Origin: Deltaproteobacteria bacterium
Lineage (GTDB): Bacteria > Myxococcota_A > UBA9160 > SZUA-336
Length of the DNA stretch: 9,675 nucleotides
Direction: 5' to 3'
NCBI GenBank assembly: GCA_030624945.1
Contig: JAUXJB010000044.1
Coordinates: 1 to 9,675, forward strand
Part shown: one piece after another, positions 1 through 7,497 of the stretch
Numbering within the stretch: the stretch's first letter is position 1
Layout: each line of letters opens with the position of its first letter
Notes under the pieces: generated by a model
Databases searched by the model: none
Told to the model about the DNA's origin: nothing
The model's input: the letters and a program-made list of their open reading frames with translations, nothing else
Made by a program: the position numbers and the translations under genes

Positions 1-413
1 GCCTCCTGAACCCCCTCGTCCAGGTACTCTTCGGCGACCCGCTTCATCTCTCGCAGTATGATCCCGGAGATCTCGGAGGCCGTGTATACGCGCCCTGCGA
101 TCTGGATACGCGTATCTCCATTCGGACCTTCGACGACCTCATACGGCAGCAGTTCCCGGGCCCGCACGACTTCCACAGAATCGAAGGTACGTCCGATCAG
201 ACGCTTGGCGGCGTATACCGTGTTGCGGGCGTTGGTCACCGCCTGACGCTTTGCCAGATGGCCCACCAGCCGCTTGCCCTCGTCGGTTACCGCGAAGATC
301 GACGGTGTGGTCTTGTAGCCGCCCGTGTTCGGGATGACGACGGGCTGCCCGTCCTCCATGACCACCACACAGGAATTCGTCGTTCCGAGATCAATTCCGA
401 TTACCCGGGCCAT
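1..413 (-). CDS. dnaK: Hsp70 chaperone DnaK, N-terminal part (runs off the window)
   Basis: DnaK is the cytoplasmic ATP-driven Hsp70 chaperone. It binds exposed hydrophobic peptides and is stimulated by J-domain proteins and recycled by GrpE. Only 137 complete codons are visible, all within the N-terminal ATPase domain; full-length family members have about 610 to 640 residues. The start MARVIGIDLGTTNSCVVV carries the phosphate-1 loop (GIDLGTTNS, residues 6 to 14). The Hsp70-typical stretches LVGHLAKRQAVTN and AAKRLIGR follow, then the YEVVEGPNGD segment. The ATG at 413 is well supported by the complementary-strand Shine-Dalgarno AGAGGGAG, with the ATG three bases beyond it. It begins 24 bases after the stop of the J-domain/TPR gene, so the two are very probably co-transcribed. 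Whether this is the main DnaK or a paralogue dedicated to that partner cannot be told from the visible part. No grpE or HrcA operator (CIRCE) is seen here. Confidence 0.95.
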   Translation of the reverse strand, partial: MARVIGIDLGTTNSCVVVMEDGQPVVIPNTGGYKTTPSIFAVTDEGKRLVGHLAKRQAVTNARNTVYAAKRLIGRTFDSVEVVRARELLPYEVVEGPNGDTRIQIAGRVYTASEISGIILREMKRVAEEYLDEGVQE

Positions 414-431
414 TGGCTCCCTCTGTTCGCC

Positions 432-447
432 GACCCTCTAGAGGGTC
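432..447. repeat. Perfect 16-bp palindrome across the J/TPR stop codon
   Basis: GACCCTCTAGAGGGTC is its own reverse complement over all 16 bases. It contains the TAG stop of the J-domain/TPR gene (438 to 440) and ends 18 bases before the dnaK start codon. In the mRNA it could fold as a 6-bp stem with a CUAG tetraloop just upstream of the dnaK ribosome binding site, without covering it. It could be an RNA processing or stability element, a protein binding site, or chance. There is no T-run, so a terminator is unlikely. Confidence 0.5.
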
Positions 448-1448
448 TGCAGCTCCGCTCTGACTTCTGGATCCATTGGGTCTAGCTCCCAGGCGCGTTG
501 CAGGTGCTTTCGCGCTTTCGCGACATCTCCCTTCGCCTTGAACACTTGACCCAAAACCTTGAGCCCACGCACGGAATCTCCCTCCAGAGCGACCGCTCTC
601 TCGGCGAACTCGCGCGCCTCCTTCCACTTTCTCGCTTCGCACAGAAGCTCGGCCACCGTCTCGGCCAGCTCGGCATCCGTCGGGCGCAGTTGAGACGCTT
701 CTGCGAGCATCTCCATCGCGGCTTCGTGCTCACCGCGCTTCAACATGGCGCGCCCGCGACTCAACGCCTCCTCCCCCCGCTTGGCATTCGCTTCGAGTAC
801 GACTTCGGCGAGCTCGTCGTGGATGTCCTGATCGCGCGGGTCGAACGCCAGCGCGTGCTTGAGGAGCGACAGTGCGCGCCCCCAGTTGCCGGCCTCTTTG
901 TACGTGAGCGCCTGCTCGAAATGTTTCCTGGCCTTCGATCGGCTCTGCTCCAGCTGTCTTTCCAGGCCGTGCAGCAGGTTTTGGCGCGACTGCAAGCCCT
1001 GCCGATCTCGGAGAGACGGACCTTGTGAAGGATCGTGCTTCGAAACGGCCTGGTTACACGGTGGAGTATCTCCGGGAGCCCTGCGTCTGTGCAGCGTCCC
1101 GCCCTCTGCGAGGAGTCTGTCGTAGCTCTTGCGCAGGTCCGGATCGCGCAGGACGTCGTTGGCCGCGACGACCTTCTTGTAGATCTCGGTGAGCAGGGGG
1201 CCGTACGCACCGACCTGCTTCTTGAAATGGCGGTCCGGATGGAAGCGCTTGGACCGCTCGAAGAACGCGTTGCGCACGGCGGTGTCATCGGCCCCTTGGT
1301 CGATACCGAGCAGCTCGTAGTAGTTGAGCCGGGGAAGGGCGCGGGCCAGGTCGCGAAGCTCGGCCTGGAACTCGGTCGACAGCTCGACCGTTTCCGTCGA
1401 AGCTCCTGGCTCTGGAGAGCCTCGCCCGCTACCGCCGCTCGAGTTCAT
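438..1448 (-). CDS. J-domain protein with C-terminal TPR repeats (DnaK co-chaperone)
   Basis: This 336-residue protein begins with a low-complexity Ser/Gly/Glu-rich tail (1 to 25). A J-domain follows at about 41 to 113 (LNYYELLGI...), with the HPD signature at 70 to 72 that stimulates Hsp70 ATP hydrolysis. The loop after HPD is longer than in classical DnaJ. A polar, probably flexible linker (115 to 165) leads to about four TPR-like helical pairs at roughly 171-204, 222-255, 256-289 and 290-324; two end in the typical 'DP' turn. The zinc-finger and C-terminal peptide-binding domains of true DnaJ are absent, so this is a type C (class III) J-protein, with the TPRs probably binding clients or partners. 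The ATG at 1448 has GGAGAG nine bases upstream and a candidate promoter 37 bases upstream. The dnaK gene follows directly, making DnaK its likely partner. No signal peptide or membrane segment is seen. Confidence 0.88.
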   Translation of the reverse strand: MNSSGGSGRGSPEPGASTETVELSTEFQAELRDLARALPRLNYYELLGIDQGADDTAVRNAFFERSKRFHPDRHFKKQVGAYGPLLTEIYKKVVAANDVLRDPDLRKSYDRLLAEGGTLHRRRAPGDTPPCNQAVSKHDPSQGPSLRDRQGLQSRQNLLHGLERQLEQSRSKARKHFEQALTYKEAGNWGRALSLLKHALAFDPRDQDIHDELAEVVLEANAKRGEEALSRGRAMLKRGEHEAAMEMLAEASQLRPTDAELAETVAELLCEARKWKEAREFAERAVALEGDSVRGLKVLGQVFKAKGDVAKARKHLQRAWELDPMDPEVRAELQTL

Positions 1449-1577
1449 ACCTCACCGCTCTCCGATACGCACCGAATCCCCTAAGCTATCGGGACCATTG
1501 GCGGGAAAGTTGAGCCCGAATGGCGGACACGGGCGCGTCTGACGCGTCACCCGGAGGTGCCCAAGAGGGCGGGAATC
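1449..1577 (-). other. Intergenic region between argF and the J/TPR gene
   Basis: This 129-base gap follows the argF stop codon. It holds the candidate promoter listed separately and a perfect 10-bp palindrome, TGACGCGTCA (1540 to 1549). Together with flanking CGGG and CCCG the palindrome could form an imperfect GC-rich hairpin. No U-tract follows, so I cannot call an intrinsic terminator for the upstream operon. No small ORF with a convincing ribosome binding site was seen. Confidence 0.5.
1486..1513 (-). promoter_or_regulatory. Candidate sigma-28 (FliA)-like promoter for the J/TPR-dnaK unit
   Basis: On the minus strand TCAACTTT (1513 to 1506) and CCCGATAG (1493 to 1486) are separated by 12 bases. 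The enterobacterial FliA consensus is TAAAGTTT, 11 bases, GCCGATAA, so the -10 CCGATA core matches exactly, the -35 matches in part, and the spacer is one base longer. The element lies in the only sizeable gap on this strand below argF. Its -10 ends 37 bases before the J/TPR start codon, leaving room for a short leader with the GGAGAG ribosome binding site. No better sigma-70 match was seen. Identification is by motif only. Confidence 0.4.
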
Positions 1578-2537
1578 CTAAGCGAGCAAGCGCTCTAAGA
1601 TCGCCTTTTGCACGTGCAGGCGGTTCTCCGCTTGATCGAACACGAGCGAGGCCTCCGACTCGAATACTTCGGCGGTAATCTCGTCTCCTCGGTGGGCCGG
1701 CAGGCAATGCAAGATCTTGACCCCCTCCGGTGCAGCCCCGACGAGGGCCCGATTGATCTGATATGGCGCGAAGATCACTCGACGTTCTGCCGCCTCGTCC
1801 TCCTGGCCCATGCTCGCCCAGACGTCCGTGTAGAGAAACGCCGCGTCCTTGACCGCCGTCCGCGGGTCCGTCTCCAGGTGGATCTCGCCCCCCGACGAGC
1901 CGGCCAGCTCGAGACCCCGCCGGACGATCGCGGCGTCCGGCGCGTAATTCGGGGGCGTACAGACCGTGAGCTTCATCCCCATGCGGCCCGCCAGATGGAT
2001 GAGCGAGTGGGAGACGTTGTTCCCGTCGCCGATGTACACCAGACGCCCCCCCCGCAGATCGCCGTTCTCCTGGATCGTGAGCGCGTCTGCCATGGCCTGG
2101 CAGGGGTGCAGGAGGTCCGTCAGTGCGTTCACGACGGGAACGCCCCCCCAGCGCGCGAGGTCTTCGAGCACGTCGTGGCCGTAGGTGCGCGCCACGATCC
2201 CGTGGCACCAGCGCGACAGGTTGCGAGCAACATCCTCGATGGGCTCTCGCTCACCGATGCTCACCTGGCCGAACGGCAGATAGACGCTGTGACCGCCGAG
2301 CTCCGCGATGCCGACGTCAAAGGTCACGAAGGTGCGGAGGCTGGGCTTGGCGAAGTAGAGCAAGACCGAGCGGCCCTCGAGAGAGCGCACCGTCTCGCCA
2401 CGGGCCCGCCCGGCCTTGAGCTCGGAAGCGCGTGAGAGCAGGTCCTCGAGGGCCGGACCGGGCCAATCCGCCAACGAGAGAAAGCTCGAAGGGGTGTCCT
2501 CAGTTCTTCCGGACAAGCTTGGTTCCGACGCCTCCAT
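1578..2537 (-). CDS. argF: Ornithine carbamoyltransferase
   Basis: ArgF transfers the carbamoyl group of carbamoyl phosphate to L-ornithine, giving citrulline, in cytoplasmic arginine biosynthesis. With the ATG at 2537 the protein has 319 residues, normal for the family. Visible landmarks are the carbamoyl-phosphate loop (SLRTF, 66 to 70), RT at 117-118, HPCQ (144 to 147), the ornithine-binding DGNN (171 to 174) and SMG (242 to 244), and the catalytic HCLPAHRG (277 to 284). HCLP and SMG fit an ornithine enzyme rather than aspartate carbamoyltransferase. The usual STRTR is changed here to SLRTF (see findings). The start overlaps the end of argB by 38 bases. The frame stays open to an upstream ATG-less extension at 2582, and a TTG at 2516 is possible; the ATG was chosen because FLSLADW, the usual N-terminal region, lies 19 residues into it. 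The ribosome binding site is weak, suggesting coupling to argB translation. An acetyl- or succinylornithine enzyme is possible but less likely. Confidence 0.9.
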   Translation of the reverse strand: MEASEPSLSGRTEDTPSSFLSLADWPGPALEDLLSRASELKAGRARGETVRSLEGRSVLLYFAKPSLRTFVTFDVGIAELGGHSVYLPFGQVSIGEREPIEDVARNLSRWCHGIVARTYGHDVLEDLARWGGVPVVNALTDLLHPCQAMADALTIQENGDLRGGRLVYIGDGNNVSHSLIHLAGRMGMKLTVCTPPNYAPDAAIVRRGLELAGSSGGEIHLETDPRTAVKDAAFLYTDVWASMGQEDEAAERRVIFAPYQINRALVGAAPEGVKILHCLPAHRGDEITAEVFESEASLVFDQAENRLHVQKAILERLLA

Positions 2538-3360
2538 CGGTGAAGATCTCGAGCAATAGCGCGTGTGAGACTCTGCCGTCAATAATGTGTGTGGAGGTCA
2601 CGCCTCCCTCGAGCCCTCGAATGCAGCACTCGAGCTTGGGAATCATCCCGCCCTTCACACTGTCGTCGGCGATCGCGGCCCGCGCTTCTTCGACGGTCAT
2701 GTGAGACTGCAGCTTGCCGGAGGTATCGAGCACGCCCTCGACATCCGTCAGCAGGATCAGTTTCTCGGCACACACCGCTTCCGCGATACTCGACGCCGCG
2801 ACATCAGCGTTCACATTGTAGGTGTGGCCGTCGGCATCGAGACCGATCGGCGCGATCACGGGGATCAGGCCGTTTTGGGTCATCGTCGTGATCAGGGAAT
2901 TGTCGATAACCTCGGGCATACCGACGCGACCCAGATCCTCGCCCGATGACGATTTGAGCGGTCGAACCCGCATGAGTTCGCCGTCTTTGCCGGTCAGACC
3001 GACGGCGCGTCCTCCGGCGCGACCGATCAACGATACGATCTCGGCGTTGATCCCCCCTCCGAGGACCATCTCGACCACTTCCATGGTCTCTTCATCGGTG
3101 ACGCGCATGCCGTCCACGAAGCGCGTCTCGATGCCGAGCCGCTTCAGCATGTGCCCGATCTGCGGGCCACCGCCGTGGACGATCACCGGTCGCAGCCCGA
3201 TGTAGCGCAGCAGCGTCACGTCGGTAGCAAACGACGCTTTCAGCTCCGCATCGACCATCGCGGCCCCGCCGTACTTGATCACGATGGTCTTGTCGTAGAA
3301 CGCCCGGATGTACGGCAGCGCCTCGACGAGAATACCGGCCTTTTCGATCAGCTTCTCCAT
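2500..3360 (-). CDS. argB: Acetylglutamate kinase
   Basis: ArgB phosphorylates N-acetyl-L-glutamate with ATP, the second and often controlling step of arginine synthesis. The 286-residue protein is a full-length amino-acid kinase. It shows KYGG with the phosphate-binding lysine K29, the substrate loop HGGG (62 to 65), R86 in RVTD, NVNAD (182 to 186), D206 in TDVEG, and the nucleotide-site lysine K236 in KGGM. An N-terminal helix of about 23 residues ([12 protein letters not shown]) precedes KTIVIKYGG, and the C-terminus reads [15 protein letters not shown]. Both are traits of the hexameric, arginine-inhibited NAGKs such as those of Thermotoga and Pseudomonas, so feedback inhibition by arginine is inferred. 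It starts 15 bases after hslU with only a weak ribosome binding site and overlaps argF, placing it late in the long operon. Confidence 0.96.
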   Translation of the reverse strand: MEKLIEKAGILVEALPYIRAFYDKTIVIKYGGAAMVDAELKASFATDVTLLRYIGLRPVIVHGGGPQIGHMLKRLGIETRFVDGMRVTDEETMEVVEMVLGGGINAEIVSLIGRAGGRAVGLTGKDGELMRVRPLKSSSGEDLGRVGMPEVIDNSLITTMTQNGLIPVIAPIGLDADGHTYNVNADVAASSIAEAVCAEKLILLTDVEGVLDTSGKLQSHMTVEEARAAIADDSVKGGMIPKLECCIRGLEGGVTSTHIIDGRVSHALLLEIFTDGGVGTKLVRKN

Positions 3361-3375
3361 GGTATCCGCGACGCG

Positions 3376-4686
3376 TTAGAGCACGAATCTCGAGAGGTCG
3401 CGATCCCCCGCGATCGCCTCCAGGCGCTTTCTCACCTCCGCAGCATCGAGAGTCACGGTCTGCCCGGCCATGTCGGGTGCCCCGAAGAGCTCGGCCTCGA
3501 GCAGTCTCTCGAGCACCGTGTGGAGCCGCCGGGCCCCGATGTTCTCCGTCGAGAGGTTGACCTCGTACGCGATGCGCGCGATTTCCTCGATCGCATCCGG
3601 CTTGAACTCCAGCCCCACGCCCTCGGTGGCGAGCAGCGCCTCGTACTGCTTGGTGAGCGCGTTCTTCGGCTCCAGCAGGATCTGCACGAATGCCGCTTGA
3701 TCCAGGTCGTGGAGCTCGACGCGTATGGGGAAGCGGCCCTGCAGCTCGGGAATGAGATCCGACGGGCGGGAGACGTGGAACGCGCCCGCTGCGATGAACA
3801 GGATGTGATCGGTCCGCACGCTGCCGTGCTTGGTCTGCACGCTAGACCCCTCGATGATCGGCAGGAGATCGCGCTGGACGCCCTCACGCGAGACGTCCGT
3901 ACCCCAGCTCTCGCGGCGCGTGATCTTGTCGAGCTCGTCGAGAAAGACGATACCGGACTGCTCGACGCGCTCGATGGCTCGCTCGCGCACGGCCTCCTGA
4001 TCGATCAGCCGATGCGCTTCTTCGCCTTCGAGAATCTCCCGCGCCTGTTTCACCGACATGCGCCGGATGTGCTTGCCCTTGGACATCATGTTCCCCATGA
4101 GGTCCCGGAGGTTGAAGCCCATCTCCTCCACGCCCTGAGGCGAGAAGATCTCGAGCGTCGGGCCCGCGCGATCCTGTGTCTCGATCTCGACCTCGCGCTC
4201 CTCGAGCTCGCCCGAGCGCAGCTTCTCGCGCAGCCGCTCTCGCGTCGCATCCGCGCCGGTCGCCTCGCCCGGACGGGGGAACAGCGCATCGAGCAGGCGC
4301 TCCTCGGCGATCCGCTCCGCCGAGGCGTGGACCTTGCCGGCCTCCTCGTCCCGGACCAGCGCGATTCCCACCTCGACGAGGTCGCGGATGATCGACTCGA
4401 CGTCGCGCCCGACGTAGCCGACCTCCGTGAACTTCGACGCCTCGACCTTCGCGAAGGGCGCGCCCGCGAGCTTGGCCAGGCGGCGCGCGATCTCGGTCTT
4501 GCCGACACCGGTGGGGCCGATCATGAGGATGTTCTTGGGGTGGATGTCCTCCTGCAGATCCTCGTCCACCTGCTGGCGGCGCCAGCGATTTCGCAGAGCG
4601 ATCGCGACTGCACGCTTGGCGTCGCTCTGGCCCACGATGTAGCGGTCGAGCTCGGAGACAACCTCGCGCGGAGTGAACGATCTCAA
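3376..4686 (-). CDS. hslU: ATP-dependent protease ATPase subunit HslU (ClpY)
   Basis: HslU is the AAA+ hexameric unfoldase that feeds substrates to the HslV peptidase. The protein has 436 residues (443 in E. coli). It opens [18 protein letters not shown] and shows Walker A GPTGVGKT (57 to 64), the pore loop GYVG (90 to 93), an intermediate I-domain at roughly 110 to 240, Walker [11 protein letters not shown] (246 to 255), the [12 protein letters not shown] arginine-finger region, and the sensor-2 GARRLHTV. The C-terminal tail SRFVL is the segment that docks into HslV. The start is a TTG at 4686 whose TTGA overlaps the hslV stop. It is preceded by GAGGAG at a spacing of eight bases, and no ATG occurs in frame before residue 55. 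The frame stays open upstream as far as 5526, but that part lies under hslV and xerC and is not HslU-like. Confidence 0.97.
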   Translation of the reverse strand: MRSFTPREVVSELDRYIVGQSDAKRAVAIALRNRWRRQQVDEDLQEDIHPKNILMIGPTGVGKTEIARRLAKLAGAPFAKVEASKFTEVGYVGRDVESIIRDLVEVGIALVRDEEAGKVHASAERIAEERLLDALFPRPGEATGADATRERLREKLRSGELEEREVEIETQDRAGPTLEIFSPQGVEEMGFNLRDLMGNMMSKGKHIRRMSVKQAREILEGEEAHRLIDQEAVRERAIERVEQSGIVFLDELDKITRRESWGTDVSREGVQRDLLPIIEGSSVQTKHGSVRTDHILFIAAGAFHVSRPSDLIPELQGRFPIRVELHDLDQAAFVQILLEPKNALTKQYEALLATEGVGLEFKPDAIEEIARIAYEVNLSTENIGARRLHTVLERLLEAELFGAPDMAGQTVTLDAAEVRKRLEAIAGDRDLSRFVL

Positions 4687-5225
4687 GTCGTGATCTCCTC
4701 GATGGTGATCTGATCGTTGGTGTAAACGCAGATGCCCGCAGCAATCTGCATGGCCTGTTCCGCGATCTCGCGGGCGGAGAGATCCGTAGCGGCCATGAGC
4801 GCCCGCGCCGCGGCCCGCGCGTAGCCGCCGCCCGAGCCGATGGCGGCGATCCCGTCGTCGGGCTGAATCACGTCCCCGTTCCCCGAGAGCAGCAAGGTCT
4901 CGTTGGCATCGGCCACCAGCAGGAGCGCCTCGAGCGCGCGCATGCTGCGGTCGGTGCGCCAGTCCTTCGCGAGCTCCACGGCCGCGCGGCGGAGCACCCC
5001 GAACTCCTCCAGCTTGGCCTCGAAGCGCTCGACCAGCGCCACCGCATCCGCGGTCGATCCCGCGAACCCGGCCAGCACGCTGCCCCCACGCAGCCGCTGG
5101 ATCTTGTTCGCCGTGTTCTTCACGACCGTGTCGCCCATGCTCACCTGGCCGTCGGCCGCGATGGCCACGGTACCGCCCCGGCGTACCGCGATCACGGTAG
5201 TCGCATGCGTTTCCAAGAAACTCAT
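4683..5225 (-). CDS. hslV: ATP-dependent protease peptidase subunit HslV (ClpQ)
   Basis: HslV is the proteasome-beta-like threonine peptidase of the HslUV complex, a cytoplasmic dodecamer that degrades unfolded and regulatory proteins. The 180-residue product contains TTVIAVRR, in which T9 aligns with the catalytic N-terminal Thr1 of E. coli HslV. D25 and K41 align with the active-site Asp17 and Lys33, and the conserved GSGGGYA follows. Thus an eight-residue leader (MSFLETHA) must be removed to expose the nucleophile, instead of the single Met of the E. coli enzyme. The ATG at 5225 overlaps the xerC stop as ATGA and follows AGGGGAG. The 3' end overlaps hslU by four bases, consistent with balanced, coupled synthesis of the two subunits. 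Confidence 0.97.
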   Translation of the reverse strand: MSFLETHATTVIAVRRGGTVAIAADGQVSMGDTVVKNTANKIQRLRGGSVLAGFAGSTADAVALVERFEAKLEEFGVLRRAAVELAKDWRTDRSMRALEALLLVADANETLLLSGNGDVIQPDDGIAAIGSGGGYARAAARALMAATDLSAREIAEQAMQIAAGICVYTNDQITIEEITT

Positions 5226-6160
5226 CCTCTCCCCTCGCGTTGCTTCGCCAGCGATCCGTCCGGATCCCGCGAGCGCGGATGCGCCTGCCGGTAGACCCGG
5301 GCCAGTCGCTCGGCCGACACGTGGGTATAGCGCTGCGTGGTCTGGAGCCGCTCGTGCCCGAGCAGCTCCTGGATCGCCCGCAGATCGACGTCCGCGTCGA
5401 GCAGATGCGTAGCATAGCTGTGCCGGAGCGTGTGCGGGCTCGCGGGCCTGGCGATCCCGACCTCGAGGAGCCGCCGCCGCAGGATCTTGCGAACCCCGCG
5501 GTCCGACAGCCGACCGCCGCGCGCATTCAGGAACAGGGGCTCGCCGAGCAGCCCCGGACGCGTGCGCGGCTCCAGATAGGCGAATACCGAGGCGCGCGCC
5601 TGACCTGGCACCGGGACCACGCGCTGCCGGTTGCCCTTTCCCCGAACCCGCAGCTCCGCCCGATCGCGATCGAGATCCCGCACGTCGAGAGTCGTGAGCT
5701 CTCCGACTCGAAGCCCGGTGCTGTAGAGCAGGTCAAAGAGCGCGCGGTCGCGCCGCTCGAGCTCCGGGCGACGGGGCGGACCTTCGGCTTCGATCAGCTG
5801 CTCGCAGTCCTCTGCACTGAGGGGGGCGGGCAGGCGCTGCTCGGGCTTCGGTCCGGGTAGCCCCTCCGTCGGGTCCTTGGGCATCTGGCCCCCTCGCACG
5901 CGGTACCGGAAGAAACAGCGCAGCGCCGAGAGCCGGCGCGTTCGGGTCGCCGGCTTGTGGCTGCGGTGAAAGCCCGCGAGGTAGGCCCGCACGGCGAGTG
6001 CATCGACGTTTCCGAGTCCCCCGGCGCGCTCGCACTCCGGGCTCTCCGCCAGGCGCCGGACATCTGCGACATAGGCGCGCACCGTGTGGGGCGAGAACCC
6101 GCGGTCCGCCTCCAGATAGCGGCGGAAGTCGGCGAGGGCCGTGCGCTCCGCCGGGGTCAC
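5222..6160 (-). CDS. xerC: Tyrosine recombinase XerC
   Basis: XerC/XerD recombinases resolve chromosome dimers at dif sites in concert with FtsK. The protein has an N-terminal SAM-like core-binding domain ([19 protein letters not shown]...) and a C-terminal catalytic domain. The full tyrosine-recombinase set is present, numbered from the longer ATG form: R161 in [10 protein letters not shown]185 in RGKGNRQR, H253 and R256 in [11 protein letters not shown]279 in [10 protein letters not shown], and nucleophile Y288 in RYTHVS. I prefer the GTG at 6160, which overlaps the trmFO stop as GTGA and gives 312 residues. The same four-base overlap links xerC to hslV and hslV to hslU. The alternative ATG at 6190 adds ten Gly/Ser-rich residues inside trmFO. 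Ribosome binding sites are weak for both. Its place between trmFO and hslV favours xerC over xerD or an integrase. Confidence 0.93.
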   Translation of the reverse strand: MTPAERTALADFRRYLEADRGFSPHTVRAYVADVRRLAESPECERAGGLGNVDALAVRAYLAGFHRSHKPATRTRRLSALRCFFRYRVRGGQMPKDPTEGLPGPKPEQRLPAPLSAEDCEQLIEAEGPPRRPELERRDRALFDLLYSTGLRVGELTTLDVRDLDRDRAELRVRGKGNRQRVVPVPGQARASVFAYLEPRTRPGLLGEPLFLNARGGRLSDRGVRKILRRRLLEVGIARPASPHTLRHSYATHLLDADVDLRAIQELLGHERLQTTQRYTHVSAERLARVYRQAHPRSRDPDGSLAKQREGRG

Positions 6161-7479
6161 GGGAGAACCGCCCCGACTGTCTCCACCCATGGGGTGAGGT
6201 CCGCGAGCGCGCGCGCGCTCATCCGCAGATTGCGCTCCCGCTTCGGCGTCCGCTTCGCCTGCCCGTCCATGGGTGGGAACAATCCGTAGTTCACGTTCAT
6301 CGGCTGGAAGCTCTCGGGGTTCGACCGGCCCAGGTGCGCGAGCAAGGCGCCGAGGGCGGTCGTCGGCGGCGGCGCGGTCACCAGCTCGCCCCGGGCGCGG
6401 GCCGCCGCGAAGATCCCCGCCAGGAGACCCAGCGCGGCGGACTCCACATAGCCCTCGACACCCGCGATCTGCCCGGCGAGATAGAGCCCCGGGCGCTCGC
6501 GGTGCTGAAGCTCCGCGTCCAGCAGGACCGGCGAGCGCACGAAGGTGTTGCGGTGCGAGGAGCCGTAGCGGGCGAACACCGCACCCGACATCCCGGGGAG
6601 TTTTCGGAAGATCCGCCTCTGCTCACCGATCCGGAGCTTGGTCTGGAAGCCGACCGCGTTGTAGAGCGTCCCGGTCTTGTCCTCCTGCCGGAGCTGCACC
6701 ACCGCGAAAGGCGGCTGCCCGCCGCGCGGATCGCGCAGCCCGACGGGCTTCATCGGTCCGAACGCCAGCGTGTCCCGACCGCGCTCGGCCATCACCTCGA
6801 TGGGCAGACACGCCTCGAAGTAGATCGCCTTCTCGAAGCGGTGCAGGGGAACCTTCTCGGCCCGCACCAGCTCGTCGACGAACGCGTAGTACTGCTCGCG
6901 CGAGAGGGGAATGTTCAGGTAGTCGCCGTCTCCGTCCTCGTAGCGCGATGCCCGAAAAATCACGTCATAGTCGAGGCTGTCCGCGTAGACCGTCGGCGAG
7001 ATCGAGTCGTAGAAGTAGAGCGAGTCCCCGCAGAGCGGACGAATCGCCTCCGCCAGCGCGTCCGATGTCAGGGGCCCGGTCGCCAGCACCACGAGCCCTT
7101 CGGGAAGCTCGCTGACCTCCTCCCGGACGATCTCGATCCGGGCGTGCCCGGCGACGGCCTCGGTGACTTGCTCGGAAAACCGCACACGGTCGACCGCCAG
7201 GGCCTTGCCCGCGGGAACCCGGGACGCATCGGCAGCGCCCAGGATGAGCGAGTCGAGCCGGCGCATCTCCTCGTGGAGGAGACCGATGGCGTTGGACTCC
7301 GCGTCGGACCGAAAGCTGTTGGAGCACACCAGCTCCGCCAGCCCCTCACTCGTATGGGCATCCGAGAAGCGCACGGGCTTCATCTCGTAGAGCCGCACGC
7401 GCACGCCCCTGCGCGCCAGCTGCCACGCGGCCTCGCAGCCCGCCAGGCCGCCGCCAATCACGCTCACCAGCTCTCTCAT
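6157..7479 (-). CDS. trmFO: Methylenetetrahydrofolate-tRNA-(uracil-54-C5)-methyltransferase TrmFO
   Basis: TrmFO makes 5-methyluridine at position 54 of the tRNA T-loop, using 5,10-methylenetetrahydrofolate as carbon donor and FAD/NAD(P)H as reductant. The 440-residue protein begins with the FAD-binding Rossmann motif [13 protein letters not shown] (7 to 19). The family-specific [18 protein letters not shown] follows, with C52 corresponding to Cys53 of the B. subtilis enzyme. [13 protein letters not shown] has C224, corresponding to Cys226, and [19 protein letters not shown] lies near the C-terminus together with [10 protein letters not shown]. It starts with ATG 18 bases after the dprA stop. 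No Shine-Dalgarno is visible there (the preceding bases are pyrimidine-rich), so translation may depend on coupling to dprA. topA, which often separates the two, is not present. Confidence 0.97.
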   Translation of the reverse strand: MRELVSVIGGGLAGCEAAWQLARRGVRVRLYEMKPVRFSDAHTSEGLAELVCSNSFRSDAESNAIGLLHEEMRRLDSLILGAADASRVPAGKALAVDRVRFSEQVTEAVAGHARIEIVREEVSELPEGLVVLATGPLTSDALAEAIRPLCGDSLYFYDSISPTVYADSLDYDVIFRASRYEDGDGDYLNIPLSREQYYAFVDELVRAEKVPLHRFEKAIYFEACLPIEVMAERGRDTLAFGPMKPVGLRDPRGGQPPFAVVQLRQEDKTGTLYNAVGFQTKLRIGEQRRIFRKLPGMSGAVFARYGSSHRNTFVRSPVLLDAELQHRERPGLYLAGQIAGVEGYVESAALGLLAGIFAAARARGELVTAPPPTTALGALLAHLGRSNPESFQPMNVNYGLFPPMDGQAKRTPKRERNLRMSARALADLTPWVETVGAVLP

Positions 7480-7497
7480 GGGACGCCGGAGGATAGC

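Noticed and set aside
1540..1549. The TGACGCGTCA palindrome as an intrinsic terminator after argF
   Set aside because: The stem with flanking CGGG/CCCG is imperfect and no T-run follows in the direction of transcription.
3151..4713. A 520-codon plus-strand frame opposite argB and hslU
   Set aside because: It has biased composition (Leu, Arg, Asp, His), no family motif, and full overlap with conserved minus-strand genes; it is a codon-bias shadow. The same holds for the 275-codon frame at 1608 to 2435 opposite argF.
4687..5526. An N-terminal extension of HslU of about 280 codons
   Set aside because: The frame stays open but lies under hslV and xerC and encodes Arg/Gly-rich sequence with no homology to HslU. 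The TTG at 4686 with GAGGAG and the 4-base overlap explains the start.
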